Under the pieces are notes generated by a model. It was not told where the DNA came from, ran no database searches, and saw only the letters and a program-made list of their open reading frames with translations. A stretch of 6,330 nt of DNA from Pseudomonadota bacterium (GTDB lineage: Bacteria > Pseudomonadota > Gammaproteobacteria > Burkholderiales > Burkholderiaceae_B). Of the stretch, positions 1-5,763 are shown piece by piece. Both the position numbers and the translations under genes were made by a program. Within the stretch, counting starts at the first letter, position 1. Each line of letters opens with the position of its first letter. The DNA is taken from NCBI GenBank assembly GCA_023432075.1, contig JAEYVD010000292.1, positions 1 through 6,330 on the forward strand, written 5' to 3'.

Positions 1-4
1 ACCA

Positions 5-34
5 TTGACACCCGCGGGACGCCTCTCGAATACT
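5..34 (+). promoter_or_regulatory. Candidate sigma70 promoter for the SYLF gene
   Basis: A perfect -35 hexamer TTGACA (5-10) is followed, after an 18-bp spacer, by AATACT (29-34), which matches four of six positions of TATAAT. Transcription would start near position 41, giving a leader of about 50 nt that contains the hairpin at 48-72. The -10 is imperfect and the spacer is one base longer than ideal. Only 92 bases precede the gene, so a promoter further upstream, or transcription from an upstream gene, cannot be excluded. Confidence 0.4.
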
Positions 35-47
35 GAGCCGGCAGGTC

Positions 48-72
48 GGGCGAGCGCATCGGGCGCTCGCCC
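48..72 (+). terminator. Perfect 10-bp GC-rich hairpin upstream of the SYLF gene
   Basis: The arm GGGCGAGCGC (48-57) is exactly complementary to GCGCTCGCCC (63-72) across a five-base loop, ATCGG. No T-run follows; the next bases are TGTCTAACC. It may be the terminator of a gene lying left of the window. If the TTGACA promoter at 5-34 is real, it would instead be a stem in the 5' leader, nine bases ahead of the ribosome binding site, where it could affect message stability or translation. The sequence does not decide between these. Confidence 0.4.
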
Positions 73-81
73 TGTCTAACC

Positions 82-88
82 GGGGAGG
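82..88 (+). promoter_or_regulatory. Strong ribosome binding site of the SYLF gene
   Basis: GGGGAGG sits four bases before the ATG at 93. It fixes that start and agrees with the signal peptide beginning at the same codon. Confidence 0.75.
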
Positions 89-92
89 TCGT

Positions 93-671
93 ATGAACCG
101 AGCGTCCGTGTTGCCTGTGAAATTCGTTGGCTGGCTTTGTGCCAGCCTTTTGTCTTTTTCCGCCTTGGTCAGCTTTGCGCCGGCTGCAAGGGCCGCCTCG
201 GCGGCAGAGATCGGCGCCGACGCGATGGCGGCGCTGGAGCAGCTTTACACGCAGGACCCACGCATCCGCCAACTGGGCGACAAGGCCGTTGCGGTGCTGG
301 TGTTTCCCAACATCATCAAGGGCGGCTTTCTGGTGGGCGGCGAGCGCGGCTCGGGCGCGCTTATCCGTCGTGGCCAGGTCGAGGGCTTTTATTCGATCTC
401 GGCGCTGTCGTTCGGCCTTCAAGCGGGCGCGCAGCAATTTTCATATGCGCTGTTCTTCATGAACGAGCCCGCGCTGGCGTATCTGAACCAGAGCGACGGC
501 TGGGCGCTGGGCGCGGGCCCGAGCCTGGTGGTCGTGGACCAGGGCTATGCCGCCAGCATCTCGACGACCACCTTGACGCAGGATGTCTATGCGGTGCCGT
601 TTGGCGAGCAGGGCCTGATGGCGGGGATGGGGTTGGAGGGATCCAAGATCAGCAGCATGGAGCCGGATTGA
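93..671 (+). CDS. Secreted SYLF (Ysc84-like) lipid-binding domain protein
   Basis: The 192-residue protein starts with a signal peptide: a basic start, a hydrophobic stretch at about 11-29, and probable cleavage after the AxA-type site ARA at 32-34. This suggests a periplasmic protein. The only Cys in this region (C16, in GWLC) is not in a good lipobox, so a lipoprotein is unlikely. The remainder is one SYLF domain. It shows VLVFPNIIKGGFLVGGERG (68-86), a Gly-rich patch ending SFGLQAGAQ (106-114), the hydrophobic FFMNEPAL (121-128), and the C-terminal FGEQGLMAGMGLEGSKI (170-186), which is the family's usual closing motif. Eukaryotic SYLF proteins such as Ysc84/SH3YL1 bind phosphoinositides and actin; the bacterial role is unknown, and lipid or envelope binding is an inference. 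The length is normal for the bacterial single-domain form. It has its own RBS and is convergent with the Bug gene, so it is probably monocistronic. Confidence 0.92.
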   Translation: MNRASVLPVKFVGWLCASLLSFSALVSFAPAARAASAAEIGADAMAALEQLYTQDPRIRQLGDKAVAVLVFPNIIKGGFLVGGERGSGALIRRGQVEGFYSISALSFGLQAGAQQFSYALFFMNEPALAYLNQSDGWALGAGPSLVVVDQGYAASISTTTLTQDVYAVPFGEQGLMAGMGLEGSKISSMEPD

Positions 672-692
672 TAGCGACGCTCGCAACGCAGT

Positions 693-714
693 CGGGACGC
701 CGATTGGCGTCCCG
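693..714. terminator. Hairpin between convergent genes, probable bidirectional terminator
   Basis: CGGGACGCC (693-701) and GGCGTCCCG (706-714) form a perfect 9-bp stem with a GATT loop. The hairpin lies 21 bases after the SYLF stop and 8 bases before the end of the Bug gene on the other strand, so it can serve both transcripts. Neither side has a long T-run (TTCCGT follows on the plus strand), which is common in GC-rich genomes. Confidence 0.6.
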
Positions 715-722
715 TTCCGTGG

Positions 723-1706
723 TCACTCGAGGGTGATGCCGGCGCGCTGGGCGACGGCGCTGAATCGGGCCATTTCGATCGCGATCTGATCGCGGAAGGC
801 TTGCCCGGGCAGAAAGACGGGGTTCAGCGACAGGTCCGATACGCTCTTGCGCACCTGCTGGTCCTGCATGATTTCCGTCATGGCGCGGTTCAGGGTGTGC
901 ATGACGGTGGACGGCGTTTGCGCCGGGGCGACCAGGCCGTACCAACCCACGAACGACACATCCGGCATGCCGGCTTCCGCGAAGGTGGGCACATCCGGCA
1001 ATTGCGGCATGCGCTGATCGCCCGTGACGGCCAGCGCGCGGACCTTGCCGGCGCGTGCGTGGGCCGCCGACGCCGACACGGTGTCCACCGCCAGCGCGAT
1101 TTCGCCGCCAATCAGGGCGGTGATGAGCTGCGCGCTGCCCTTGTAGGGCACCGGCACCATCTTGGCGCCGGCTGCCTGGGCGAACATTTCGCCGGTCAGG
1201 TGGGGGGCGGATCCGGGGCCGAACGTGCCGTACATCAGGCCGCCCTTGGCGGTTTGCTGGCGCGCCAGCTCGGCCGCCTCGTGGGGCGTGGCCGCGGGCA
1301 GCGCATTCTGCGCCAACAGTACGACGGGGGCCATCGCGACGATGCCCACGTGCTCGAAGCTGCGCACGGGATCGTAGGGCAGCGCGGGTTTAAGGGCCGG
1401 CAGGACGCTGTAGGTGGTGCTGCCGGACAGCATTAGCGTGTAGCCGTCGGGCTTGGCGCGGGCGACGGCTTCGGCGCCGATGAGGGTGGAAGCGCCCGGG
1501 CGGTTTTCGACGATGACGGGCTGGCCGAACTTGCCGGACAGCTTGGTGGCAAGCAGGCGCGCCACCGCGTCGGTGGCCCCGCCCGGCGTAAAGGGGACGA
1601 CGATCTTGATGGCCTGGTCTGGATACGCCGCGTGGGCGTCTTGGGCGGTGGCGGTGGCGGCGGCAAGCGTCAGCGCCAACAGGGCGGTGCGAAATCTGGC
1701 GGTCAT
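723..1706 (-). CDS. Bug/TctC-family periplasmic solute-binding protein (tripartite tricarboxylate transporter type)
   Basis: The 327-residue protein has the normal length for the family. Residues 1-26 form a signal peptide ending AHA; the mature protein begins AYPDQAIKIVVPF, a typical family start. Family motifs follow in order: PGGATD (41-46, ligand-binding loop), VENRPGAS (66-73), ARAKPDGYT (82-90), YDPVRSFEHVG (111-121), GPGSAPHLTGEMF (163-175), PYKGSAQ (187-193), GE with D208 (201-208), PDVPTFAEAG (237-246) and GWYGLVAPAQTP (254-265). Family members trap small carboxylates or amino acids in the periplasm. No TctA/TctB membrane subunits are nearby, so this is an orphan receptor, as is common in Alcaligenaceae; the ligand cannot be named. 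The open frame continues upstream to 2162 without a stop, but that part lies inside the M20 gene in another frame. The ATG at 1706, with its signal peptide, is the start. Its Shine-Dalgarno is weak, so translation may depend on the M20 gene ending 17 bp upstream. Confidence 0.93.
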   Translation of the reverse strand: MTARFRTALLALTLAAATATAQDAHAAYPDQAIKIVVPFTPGGATDAVARLLATKLSGKFGQPVIVENRPGASTLIGAEAVARAKPDGYTLMLSGSTTYSVLPALKPALPYDPVRSFEHVGIVAMAPVVLLAQNALPAATPHEAAELARQQTAKGGLMYGTFGPGSAPHLTGEMFAQAAGAKMVPVPYKGSAQLITALIGGEIALAVDTVSASAAHARAGKVRALAVTGDQRMPQLPDVPTFAEAGMPDVSFVGWYGLVAPAQTPSTVMHTLNRAMTEIMQDQQVRKSVSDLSLNPVFLPGQAFRDQIAIEMARFSAVAQRAGITLE

Positions 1707-1723
1707 TGCGGGGCTCGGTCGGG

Positions 1724-3145
1724 TCAGGCGTAGGTGGAAGATGAGGAGCAGGCTTGTTCGAGCACGTCGGCGCCCTTGGCGCCCAGGTCCCAGAACAGGC
1801 CGGCCATGATGGCCAGGCCTTCCCGGGCGACACTGCCCAGCAGATGCTCGTTGGGTGCGTGCTGCGCGCACGCGGGGTAGGAGTGCGGCACCCACAGGGT
1901 GGGCAGGCCAAGTTGGTCGGCAAAGATGTCGTTGGGCAGGGAGCCACCCAGGTTGGGCAGGAGCGCCGGCCGTTTGCCGGTGGTCTGTTCCAGCGAGGCG
2001 GCGGCCCAGCGCACCCACGGGGTGTCGGGCGACAGGCGCGTTGCGCCCGCCTGCATGCCGATGCGCACTTCCACGTCGGCAAGGCCGAGTTGGCGCAGAT
2101 GATCGGCCACGTGGTCCTGCAGGCCGCGCCAGTCGGTGCCCACCACGAAACGCAACTGGCACCAGGCCACGGCCTCGGGCGGGATCGCGTTAACCGGCTT
2201 GGTGGGGTCGCCAGCGCCGAACGTCAGTACGTCCAGGCTATTCCAGCCGAAGACCTTTTCGGGCGACGTCAGGCCGGGTTCACCCCACCACGTGTTGATG
2301 GCCGGATCGTCTTCGCCGCCACCGACCTCCAGGTCGGCCAGCGCCTGGGCGACCGCTTCGGGGATGGGCGGGGGGCGCAGCCCGGGCACGGCGATGCGGC
2401 CGTTTGCATCCACGAGCGAGCTGATGGCGTGCGACAGCCGGATGGCGGGGTTGGCAAGCAGTCCGCCCCAGTTGCCGGAGTGATAGCCGCGTTCCCGCGA
2501 CCGCACCCTGAGTTCGAAATTGATCGCGCCCCGCGAGCCCATGAAGAGCGTGGGGCGTGCGGCGTTCAGGCGCGGCCCGTCGCTGGCGATGAAGACGTCG
2601 GCAGCCAGAAGGTTGCGGTGGGTCTTGCAGAAGTCGGACAGGCCGGGCGAGCCGGCTTCCTCGCCGGTTTCGATGAGCCAGATGGTATTGAAACCGAGCG
2701 CGCCGCCCCGGACGTCGATGACGCGAGACAGCGCTTCGAGGTTGATGGAGTGTTGTCCCTTGTTGTCGGCCGTTCCGCGGCCATACCAACGGTCGCCTTC
2801 GACCTTGAGCTGCCAGGGATCGCGGCCGGACTCCCATTTGGCGGCGTTGCCCCGCACCACGTCGCCGTGTCCATACATGAGGACCGTGGGCAATTCGGCG
2901 GCTTCGATGCGGCGCGCCACCAGGATCGGCAGGTCCACCCCGGCCGGATTGGCGTGCACCTCACAGGTAAAGCCCAGGGCCGACAAGCGCGGAACCAGTT
3001 CGTCCTTCAGGTAGGCATGCTGCGCCGCACCCTGCGTGGGGACTTCGCTTTCGGTCGCAAACGCGACCCGGCGGGCCAGGGCGTCCAGGAGGGCGCCGCT
3101 GTCGTACGCTTGCACGGCGTGGAAAATGGCTTGTTCGCGGGTCAT
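1724..3145 (-). CDS. M20 family metallopeptidase, carnosine-dipeptidase (CNDP2)-like
   Basis: This 473-residue cytoplasmic enzyme has no signal peptide. It has a complete set of M20 di-metal residues: H93 and D95 in YGHGDVV, D127 in GRGTADNKGQH, the catalytic pair E162/E163 in ETGEEAGSPG, D189 in ASDGPR, and H434 in APNEHLLG. The order and spacing are close to human CN2 as I recall it (H99, D132, E166/E167, D195, H445). H222 in GYHSGNWGG and N319 in PVNAIPPEA match the lid-domain residues that complete the partner subunit's active site in CN2. The lid/dimerisation domain spans roughly 203-385. Family members hydrolyse dipeptides, N-acyl amino acids or related amides; the true substrate is unknown. 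It is the first gene of a two-gene operon with the Bug protein and is divergent from the LysR gene, which probably regulates it. The ATG at 3145 has a modest GAGAA Shine-Dalgarno five bases upstream. The C-terminal tail is Ser-rich. Confidence 0.93.
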   Translation of the reverse strand: MTREQAIFHAVQAYDSGALLDALARRVAFATESEVPTQGAAQHAYLKDELVPRLSALGFTCEVHANPAGVDLPILVARRIEAAELPTVLMYGHGDVVRGNAAKWESGRDPWQLKVEGDRWYGRGTADNKGQHSINLEALSRVIDVRGGALGFNTIWLIETGEEAGSPGLSDFCKTHRNLLAADVFIASDGPRLNAARPTLFMGSRGAINFELRVRSRERGYHSGNWGGLLANPAIRLSHAISSLVDANGRIAVPGLRPPPIPEAVAQALADLEVGGGEDDPAINTWWGEPGLTSPEKVFGWNSLDVLTFGAGDPTKPVNAIPPEAVAWCQLRFVVGTDWRGLQDHVADHLRQLGLADVEVRIGMQAGATRLSPDTPWVRWAAASLEQTTGKRPALLPNLGGSLPNDIFADQLGLPTLWVPHSYPACAQHAPNEHLLGSVAREGLAIMAGLFWDLGAKGADVLEQACSSSSTYA

Positions 3146-3175
3146 GGCGGTTCTCGGAGCGGGGCTGGAGGCACA

Positions 3176-3204
3176 AATTTATTGCGCTTCGTCGCGTGCC
3201 ACAA
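3176..3204 (-). promoter_or_regulatory. Candidate promoter of the M20-Bug operon
   Basis: Read on the minus strand, TTGTGG (3204-3199) is followed after exactly 17 bp by TAAATT (3181-3176). These match three of six and four of six consensus positions. Transcription would begin near 3169, about 24 bases before the M20 ATG. The -35 lies inside the dyad at 3196-3219, as expected for a regulator-dependent promoter. This is a pattern match only. Confidence 0.4.
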
Positions 3205-3219
3205 TTAGATATTTCGCAC
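3196..3219. promoter_or_regulatory. Candidate LysR operator (imperfect dyad with T-N11-A boxes)
   Basis: GTGC (3196-3199) and GCAC (3216-3219) flank an AT-rich 16-bp core, with some further symmetric matches inside. Two T-N11-A pairs, the usual minimal LysR-type site, occur at T3197/A3209 and T3206/A3218. The core is strikingly AT-rich against its GC-rich surroundings. It lies in the divergent intergenic gap and overlaps the putative -35 of the M20 operon, which fits activation of that operon and autoregulation. T-N11-A is a loose motif, so position and symmetry carry most of the weight. Confidence 0.35.
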
Positions 3220-3230
3220 CTTTGCGTTGC

Positions 3231-3236
3231 TAAAAT
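3231..3236 (+). promoter_or_regulatory. Candidate -10 element of the LysR gene
   Basis: TAAAAT matches five of six bases of TATAAT and lies 22 bases before the ATG at 3259, giving a short leader. No convincing -35 lies 16-18 bp upstream; that position falls in the AT-rich dyad, so the promoter may depend on a bound regulator. Confidence 0.3.
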
Positions 3237-3247
3237 GGCATGTCTTC

Positions 3248-3252
3248 GGGAG
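3248..3252 (+). promoter_or_regulatory. Ribosome binding site deciding the LysR start
   Basis: GGGAG stands six bases before the ATG at 3259. The two in-frame earlier candidates, GTG at 3196 and ATG at 3235, have no comparable site. The 3259 start also gives the usual LysR N-terminus, MISLGLRYFLEVA. Confidence 0.65.
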
Positions 3253-3258
3253 CCCTCC

Positions 3259-4185
3259 ATGATTTCCCTAGGTCTCAGATATTTCCTGGAAGTCGCGCGC
3301 TGCGGGTCGATCGCGGGCGCTGCGGCGGCCCTGCACGTGGCGGCGTCCGCGGTAAGCCGGCAGATTGCCAAGCTGGAGGACAGCCTGGGCATCGTGCTGT
3401 TCGAGCGTCAGGCGCGCGGCATGGTGCTCAGCGAGGCTGGCCTGCAGCTGGCCGCCTACGCCCGCGCCGCCGCGCTGGAGGCCGAACGCGTCACCGCGGA
3501 GATCCGGCGCCGCAGCGCGCTGGGCGACGTCACCATCCGGCTAGCGTGCAGCGAGGGGTTCGCGCACCGCTTCATGCCGATGTGCATGGCCGATTTCAAG
3601 CAGATCCGCCCCGAGGCGCGCTTTCATTTGCAGGTGGACCGGCCGGAGGAGGTCATTCGCCGCATTCTGGAGGGACTGTCCCAGATCGCGCTGCATTACA
3701 CGGTGGCGCAAGACGACCGCCTGAAGACCGAACTGCTGACCCGGGCGCCCGTCTACGCGGTGATGTGCCGCAGGCATCCGCTTGCCAGCCGCCGCACCAT
3801 CAGTCTGCGCGACCTGACGGAGGTGCCGGTGTCGGTGGGCGATACCGGCACGACCGTGCGGCAGCTATTCGAAAACGCGTGCGCCAACGCCGGGCTGCAC
3901 ATCGAGCCGGCCTACGTCTCCAACAACTCGGCGGCCTTCCTGCCCATGCTGCCCGGCAGCCGGATCGTGGCCCTGACCGGCTACCTGACGCTGATGGGCG
4001 ACCCGCAAGGCGCTGCGCTGGCCGCGGTGCCGTTCAGCAACCCGGAGATGCGCCAGCGCAGCATTCAGGCGGTGACGCTGCAGGGGCGAACCTTGCCGCC
4101 GCTTGCCAAGGAGTTTCTGGAGTTCATGTCGCTGCGGCTCACCGCCACGCCGCGCGCGCCGGATTCGGACAAAGGCGATGCGTGA
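3259..4185 (+). CDS. LysR-type transcriptional regulator
   Basis: From the ATG at 3259 the protein has 308 residues, the normal family length. Residues 1-60 form the winged helix-turn-helix: RYFLEVARCGSIAGAAAAL (7-25), then the recognition helix region with SAVSRQIAKLE (30-40), DSLGIVLFER (41-50) and a wing ending in LSEAG. A linker helix rich in Ala/Glu follows to about residue 88. The effector-binding domain of two alpha/beta subdomains runs from about 89 (DVTIRLACSEGF) to 293. LysR proteins bind DNA as tetramers and usually need a small inducer, often related to the controlled pathway. It is divergent from the M20-Bug operon, so that pair is the likely target. Its stop codon is separated by a single base from the stop of the convergent membrane-protein gene. 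A longer form from GTG 3196 would swallow the operator-like dyad and is less likely. Confidence 0.93.
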   Translation: MISLGLRYFLEVARCGSIAGAAAALHVAASAVSRQIAKLEDSLGIVLFERQARGMVLSEAGLQLAAYARAAALEAERVTAEIRRRSALGDVTIRLACSEGFAHRFMPMCMADFKQIRPEARFHLQVDRPEEVIRRILEGLSQIALHYTVAQDDRLKTELLTRAPVYAVMCRRHPLASRRTISLRDLTEVPVSVGDTGTTVRQLFENACANAGLHIEPAYVSNNSAAFLPMLPGSRIVALTGYLTLMGDPQGAALAAVPFSNPEMRQRSIQAVTLQGRTLPPLAKEFLEFMSLRLTATPRAPDSDKGDA

Positions 4186-4186
4186 G

Positions 4187-4684
4187 CTACACCGACCGCA
4201 CGAACAACGCCCGCAATTTGTTCCAGAAGTCGCCGCCCAGGACGAAAAAGCTGGCCACCAGCATGACGTCGCCCAGCAGTTGCGCCTGCCACAGCCGGGG
4301 CCGAAAGCCGGGCCAGATCTGGTCGACATAAGGTTCGAGCATCGACGACAGCAGCGGCAGGATGAACATCACCAAGCCGATCGCATGGCGAACCGGTCCG
4401 ACCTTCTGCACGGGCGCCAGCTTCTTCGCGTGACCGCCGATGATGCCTTTAAGCTGCTGGAATCCCTCTTTGCCCATGACGGCGATGCAGGTGATGAGCA
4501 GCACCTTGTTCGCGATGAAGATGGCGCCCGTCAGCGCCGCGATGCGTGATCCCGGGATGTCCATTGCGGCGCCAATCGGGATCAGGAACCAGAGCGCGAA
4601 GGCCAGGATGAAGATCCCGATTCCGCACTTGAAACGCCAGCCTGTCGCCGGCGCAGGGGGGGTAGGCATGTCTTGGACACTCAT
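4187..4684 (-). CDS. Small membrane protein, 'transporter suffix domain' type
   Basis: The 165-residue protein has four predicted membrane segments, at about 19-39, 48-69, 98-118 and 134-151, in two pairs. The motif AVMGKEGF (68-75) follows the second segment, and FVLGGDFWNKLRALF (147-161) closes the protein. I recognise these as hallmarks of the group named 'transporter suffix domain-containing protein', whose function is unknown. Its start overlaps the stop of the DUF2955 gene by four bases (ATGA). It also has a strong AAGGAG Shine-Dalgarno (4696-4691) six bases before the ATG, so it should be well translated. As the last gene of an HlyD-permease operon it is probably an accessory subunit or stabiliser of that inner-membrane pump; this is inferred from context. 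The N-terminus (1-14) is Pro-rich and probably cytoplasmic. Confidence 0.8.
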   Translation of the reverse strand: MSVQDMPTPPAPATGWRFKCGIGIFILAFALWFLIPIGAAMDIPGSRIAALTGAIFIANKVLLITCIAVMGKEGFQQLKGIIGGHAKKLAPVQKVGPVRHAIGLVMFILPLLSSMLEPYVDQIWPGFRPRLWQAQLLGDVMLVASFFVLGGDFWNKLRALFVRSV

Positions 4685-5763
4685 GGCGGGCTCCTTTTAA
4701 GGCGCGTGAATGGGCGCAGGGAAAAACGCGGCGGGCGCGGTGCGCGCGGCCGGGGTTCAAGCAACTGCAGCATCAGGCACGCATACAGCGTGACGGCGAT
4801 GAACAGACCCATGCGAATGGCAAAGGCCGTGTAGACATCATTGCCCGCAAAGCTGTCCTGGACCGACTGGCCAAGCAGGATGATGAGCGTGATCAAGGTG
4901 TTCAACCAGAAGCTGGGCGCGTGCGGCGTGGGGCTCAGCCGATACAGCTTGCGGGCGATCACCAGCGCGAACAGCAGCATCCAAAGGAAGTACATCCACA
5001 GGCTGGGAAAAGGCCTGAGTCCGATCCAGAACGCCACGGCAAGCACGCCGGCCAGCAAGGTGGACCCAAGGATCTCGCGCGCCGCGCCGTGCGCGGCCGT
5101 GACGCAGCTCTGCCGCCCCAGGCTGACCGCCTTCAGAATGATGGGCATGTAGCCCAGCGGATCGGTCATCGCCAACAGGAACGCCGGCAGCACCACCAGC
5201 GCCGCGCGCAGGGCCATGCGGTTGGCTTCGCCGGGCGCCAGCGCGGGCGGCGGCGGCGGGGCTGGCAAGCCGGGGGGCTCTGGAAACAGCGCGTGGCAGA
5301 CGCCCAGCACCAGCGCCGCGAGCAGCAGGCCTTTGACCAGCGCCTCGATCACCGTCACGGCCAATCCGAAGTCGAAGGTGCCCGCCGCCGAAATCATGGT
5401 CAGGCCGATGATGAGAAACGTCGACACCAGATTGTTGCCGCCGCGCAGTCCGTGGCGGAACGCGAGGAACAGGCACAGGCCGACGATCAGCACGCCGGCG
5501 GCGGGGTAGTAGCGCAGCAGCGGGATAAGCACGAGGCCCGTGCCCGTGGTGATTGCCGCCACCACCGCCAGGCCCACGCCGGCCTTCAGCGATAGCGGCC
5601 GGTTCATCTGCGCCAGCAGGAACACGCCCAGCACCGGCGCGACCATCGGGATCGGCATGTCCAGCCCGAAACTGATCGCCAGGCACAGCGCCGTGCCCAC
5701 GCCGAGTCGCAGGGCGCGCTGGCCGCGGGGGTCGCGCGGGGCGGGGCGGTCGTCAGTAGGCAT
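4681..5763 (-). CDS. DUF2955 inner-membrane permease (FUSC/AaeB-like export component)
   Basis: The 360-residue protein has about ten hydrophobic segments in two halves. The first half covers roughly 20-159 and the second 184-336. They are joined by a Pro-rich linker (161-180, including a run of five Pro). This internal duplication is what is seen in FUSC/aromatic-acid exporter proteins, and the family assignment to DUF2955 is made from overall pattern and neighbours. Notable polar spots between segments are FRHGLRGGNN (102-111) and KAVSLGRQSC (211-220). The C-terminal 24 residues are Arg/Pro-rich and should lie in the cytoplasm. It would be the translocation subunit working with the HlyD protein encoded immediately upstream. 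The ATG at 5763 overlaps the HlyD stop by 11 bp and has only a weak Shine-Dalgarno, so it is probably translated by coupling. The substrate is unknown; aromatic acids or other toxic organics are a guess from AaeAB-type pumps. Confidence 0.85.
   Translation of the reverse strand: MPTDDRPAPRDPRGQRALRLGVGTALCLAISFGLDMPIPMVAPVLGVFLLAQMNRPLSLKAGVGLAVVAAITTGTGLVLIPLLRYYPAAGVLIVGLCLFLAFRHGLRGGNNLVSTFLIIGLTMISAAGTFDFGLAVTVIEALVKGLLLAALVLGVCHALFPEPPGLPAPPPPPALAPGEANRMALRAALVVLPAFLLAMTDPLGYMPIILKAVSLGRQSCVTAAHGAAREILGSTLLAGVLAVAFWIGLRPFPSLWMYFLWMLLFALVIARKLYRLSPTPHAPSFWLNTLITLIILLGQSVQDSFAGNDVYTAFAIRMGLFIAVTLYACLMLQLLEPRPRAPRPPRFSLRPFTRLKRSPP
4691..4696 (-). promoter_or_regulatory. Strong internal ribosome binding site before the suffix-domain gene
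   Basis: On the minus strand this reads AAGGAG, six bases before the ATG at 4684. It lies inside the last codons of the DUF2955 gene. It gives the downstream gene its own initiation site in addition to the ATGA coupling. Confidence 0.7.

Noticed and set aside
1..36. Possible C-terminal end of an upstream gene (frame 1, ending TGA at 34-36)
   Set aside because: Eleven open codons are too few to call coding, another frame is also open there, and the same bases contain a plausible TTGACA promoter.
801..1436. Plus-strand open frame of 211 codons opposite the Bug gene
   Set aside because: Its product is Arg/His/Gly-rich with no domain, and it is antisense to a clearly functional Bug gene.
1707..2162. 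Upstream extension of the Bug reading frame (152 extra codons)
   Set aside because: It lies wholly inside the M20 coding sequence in another frame, its translation is Arg/Pro-rich nonsense, and the real protein begins with a signal peptide at 1706.
1754..3208. Long plus-strand open frame of 484 codons opposite the M20 gene
   Set aside because: It is an antisense shadow produced by high GC content and codon bias. Its translation is low-complexity (rich in Gly, Ala, Arg, Val, His) with no recognisable domain, while the minus strand carries a full set of M20 catalytic motifs.
4180..4203. Possible terminator at the LysR/suffix-gene junction (CGTG with CACG)
   Set aside because: Only four base pairs around a 14-base loop and no T-run; not distinguishable from chance.
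4921..5595. Plus-strand open frame of 224 codons opposite the DUF2955 gene
   Set aside because: The translation is dominated by Arg, Gln, His and Gly, the usual result of reading the antisense of a membrane-protein gene; no RBS or domain was seen.
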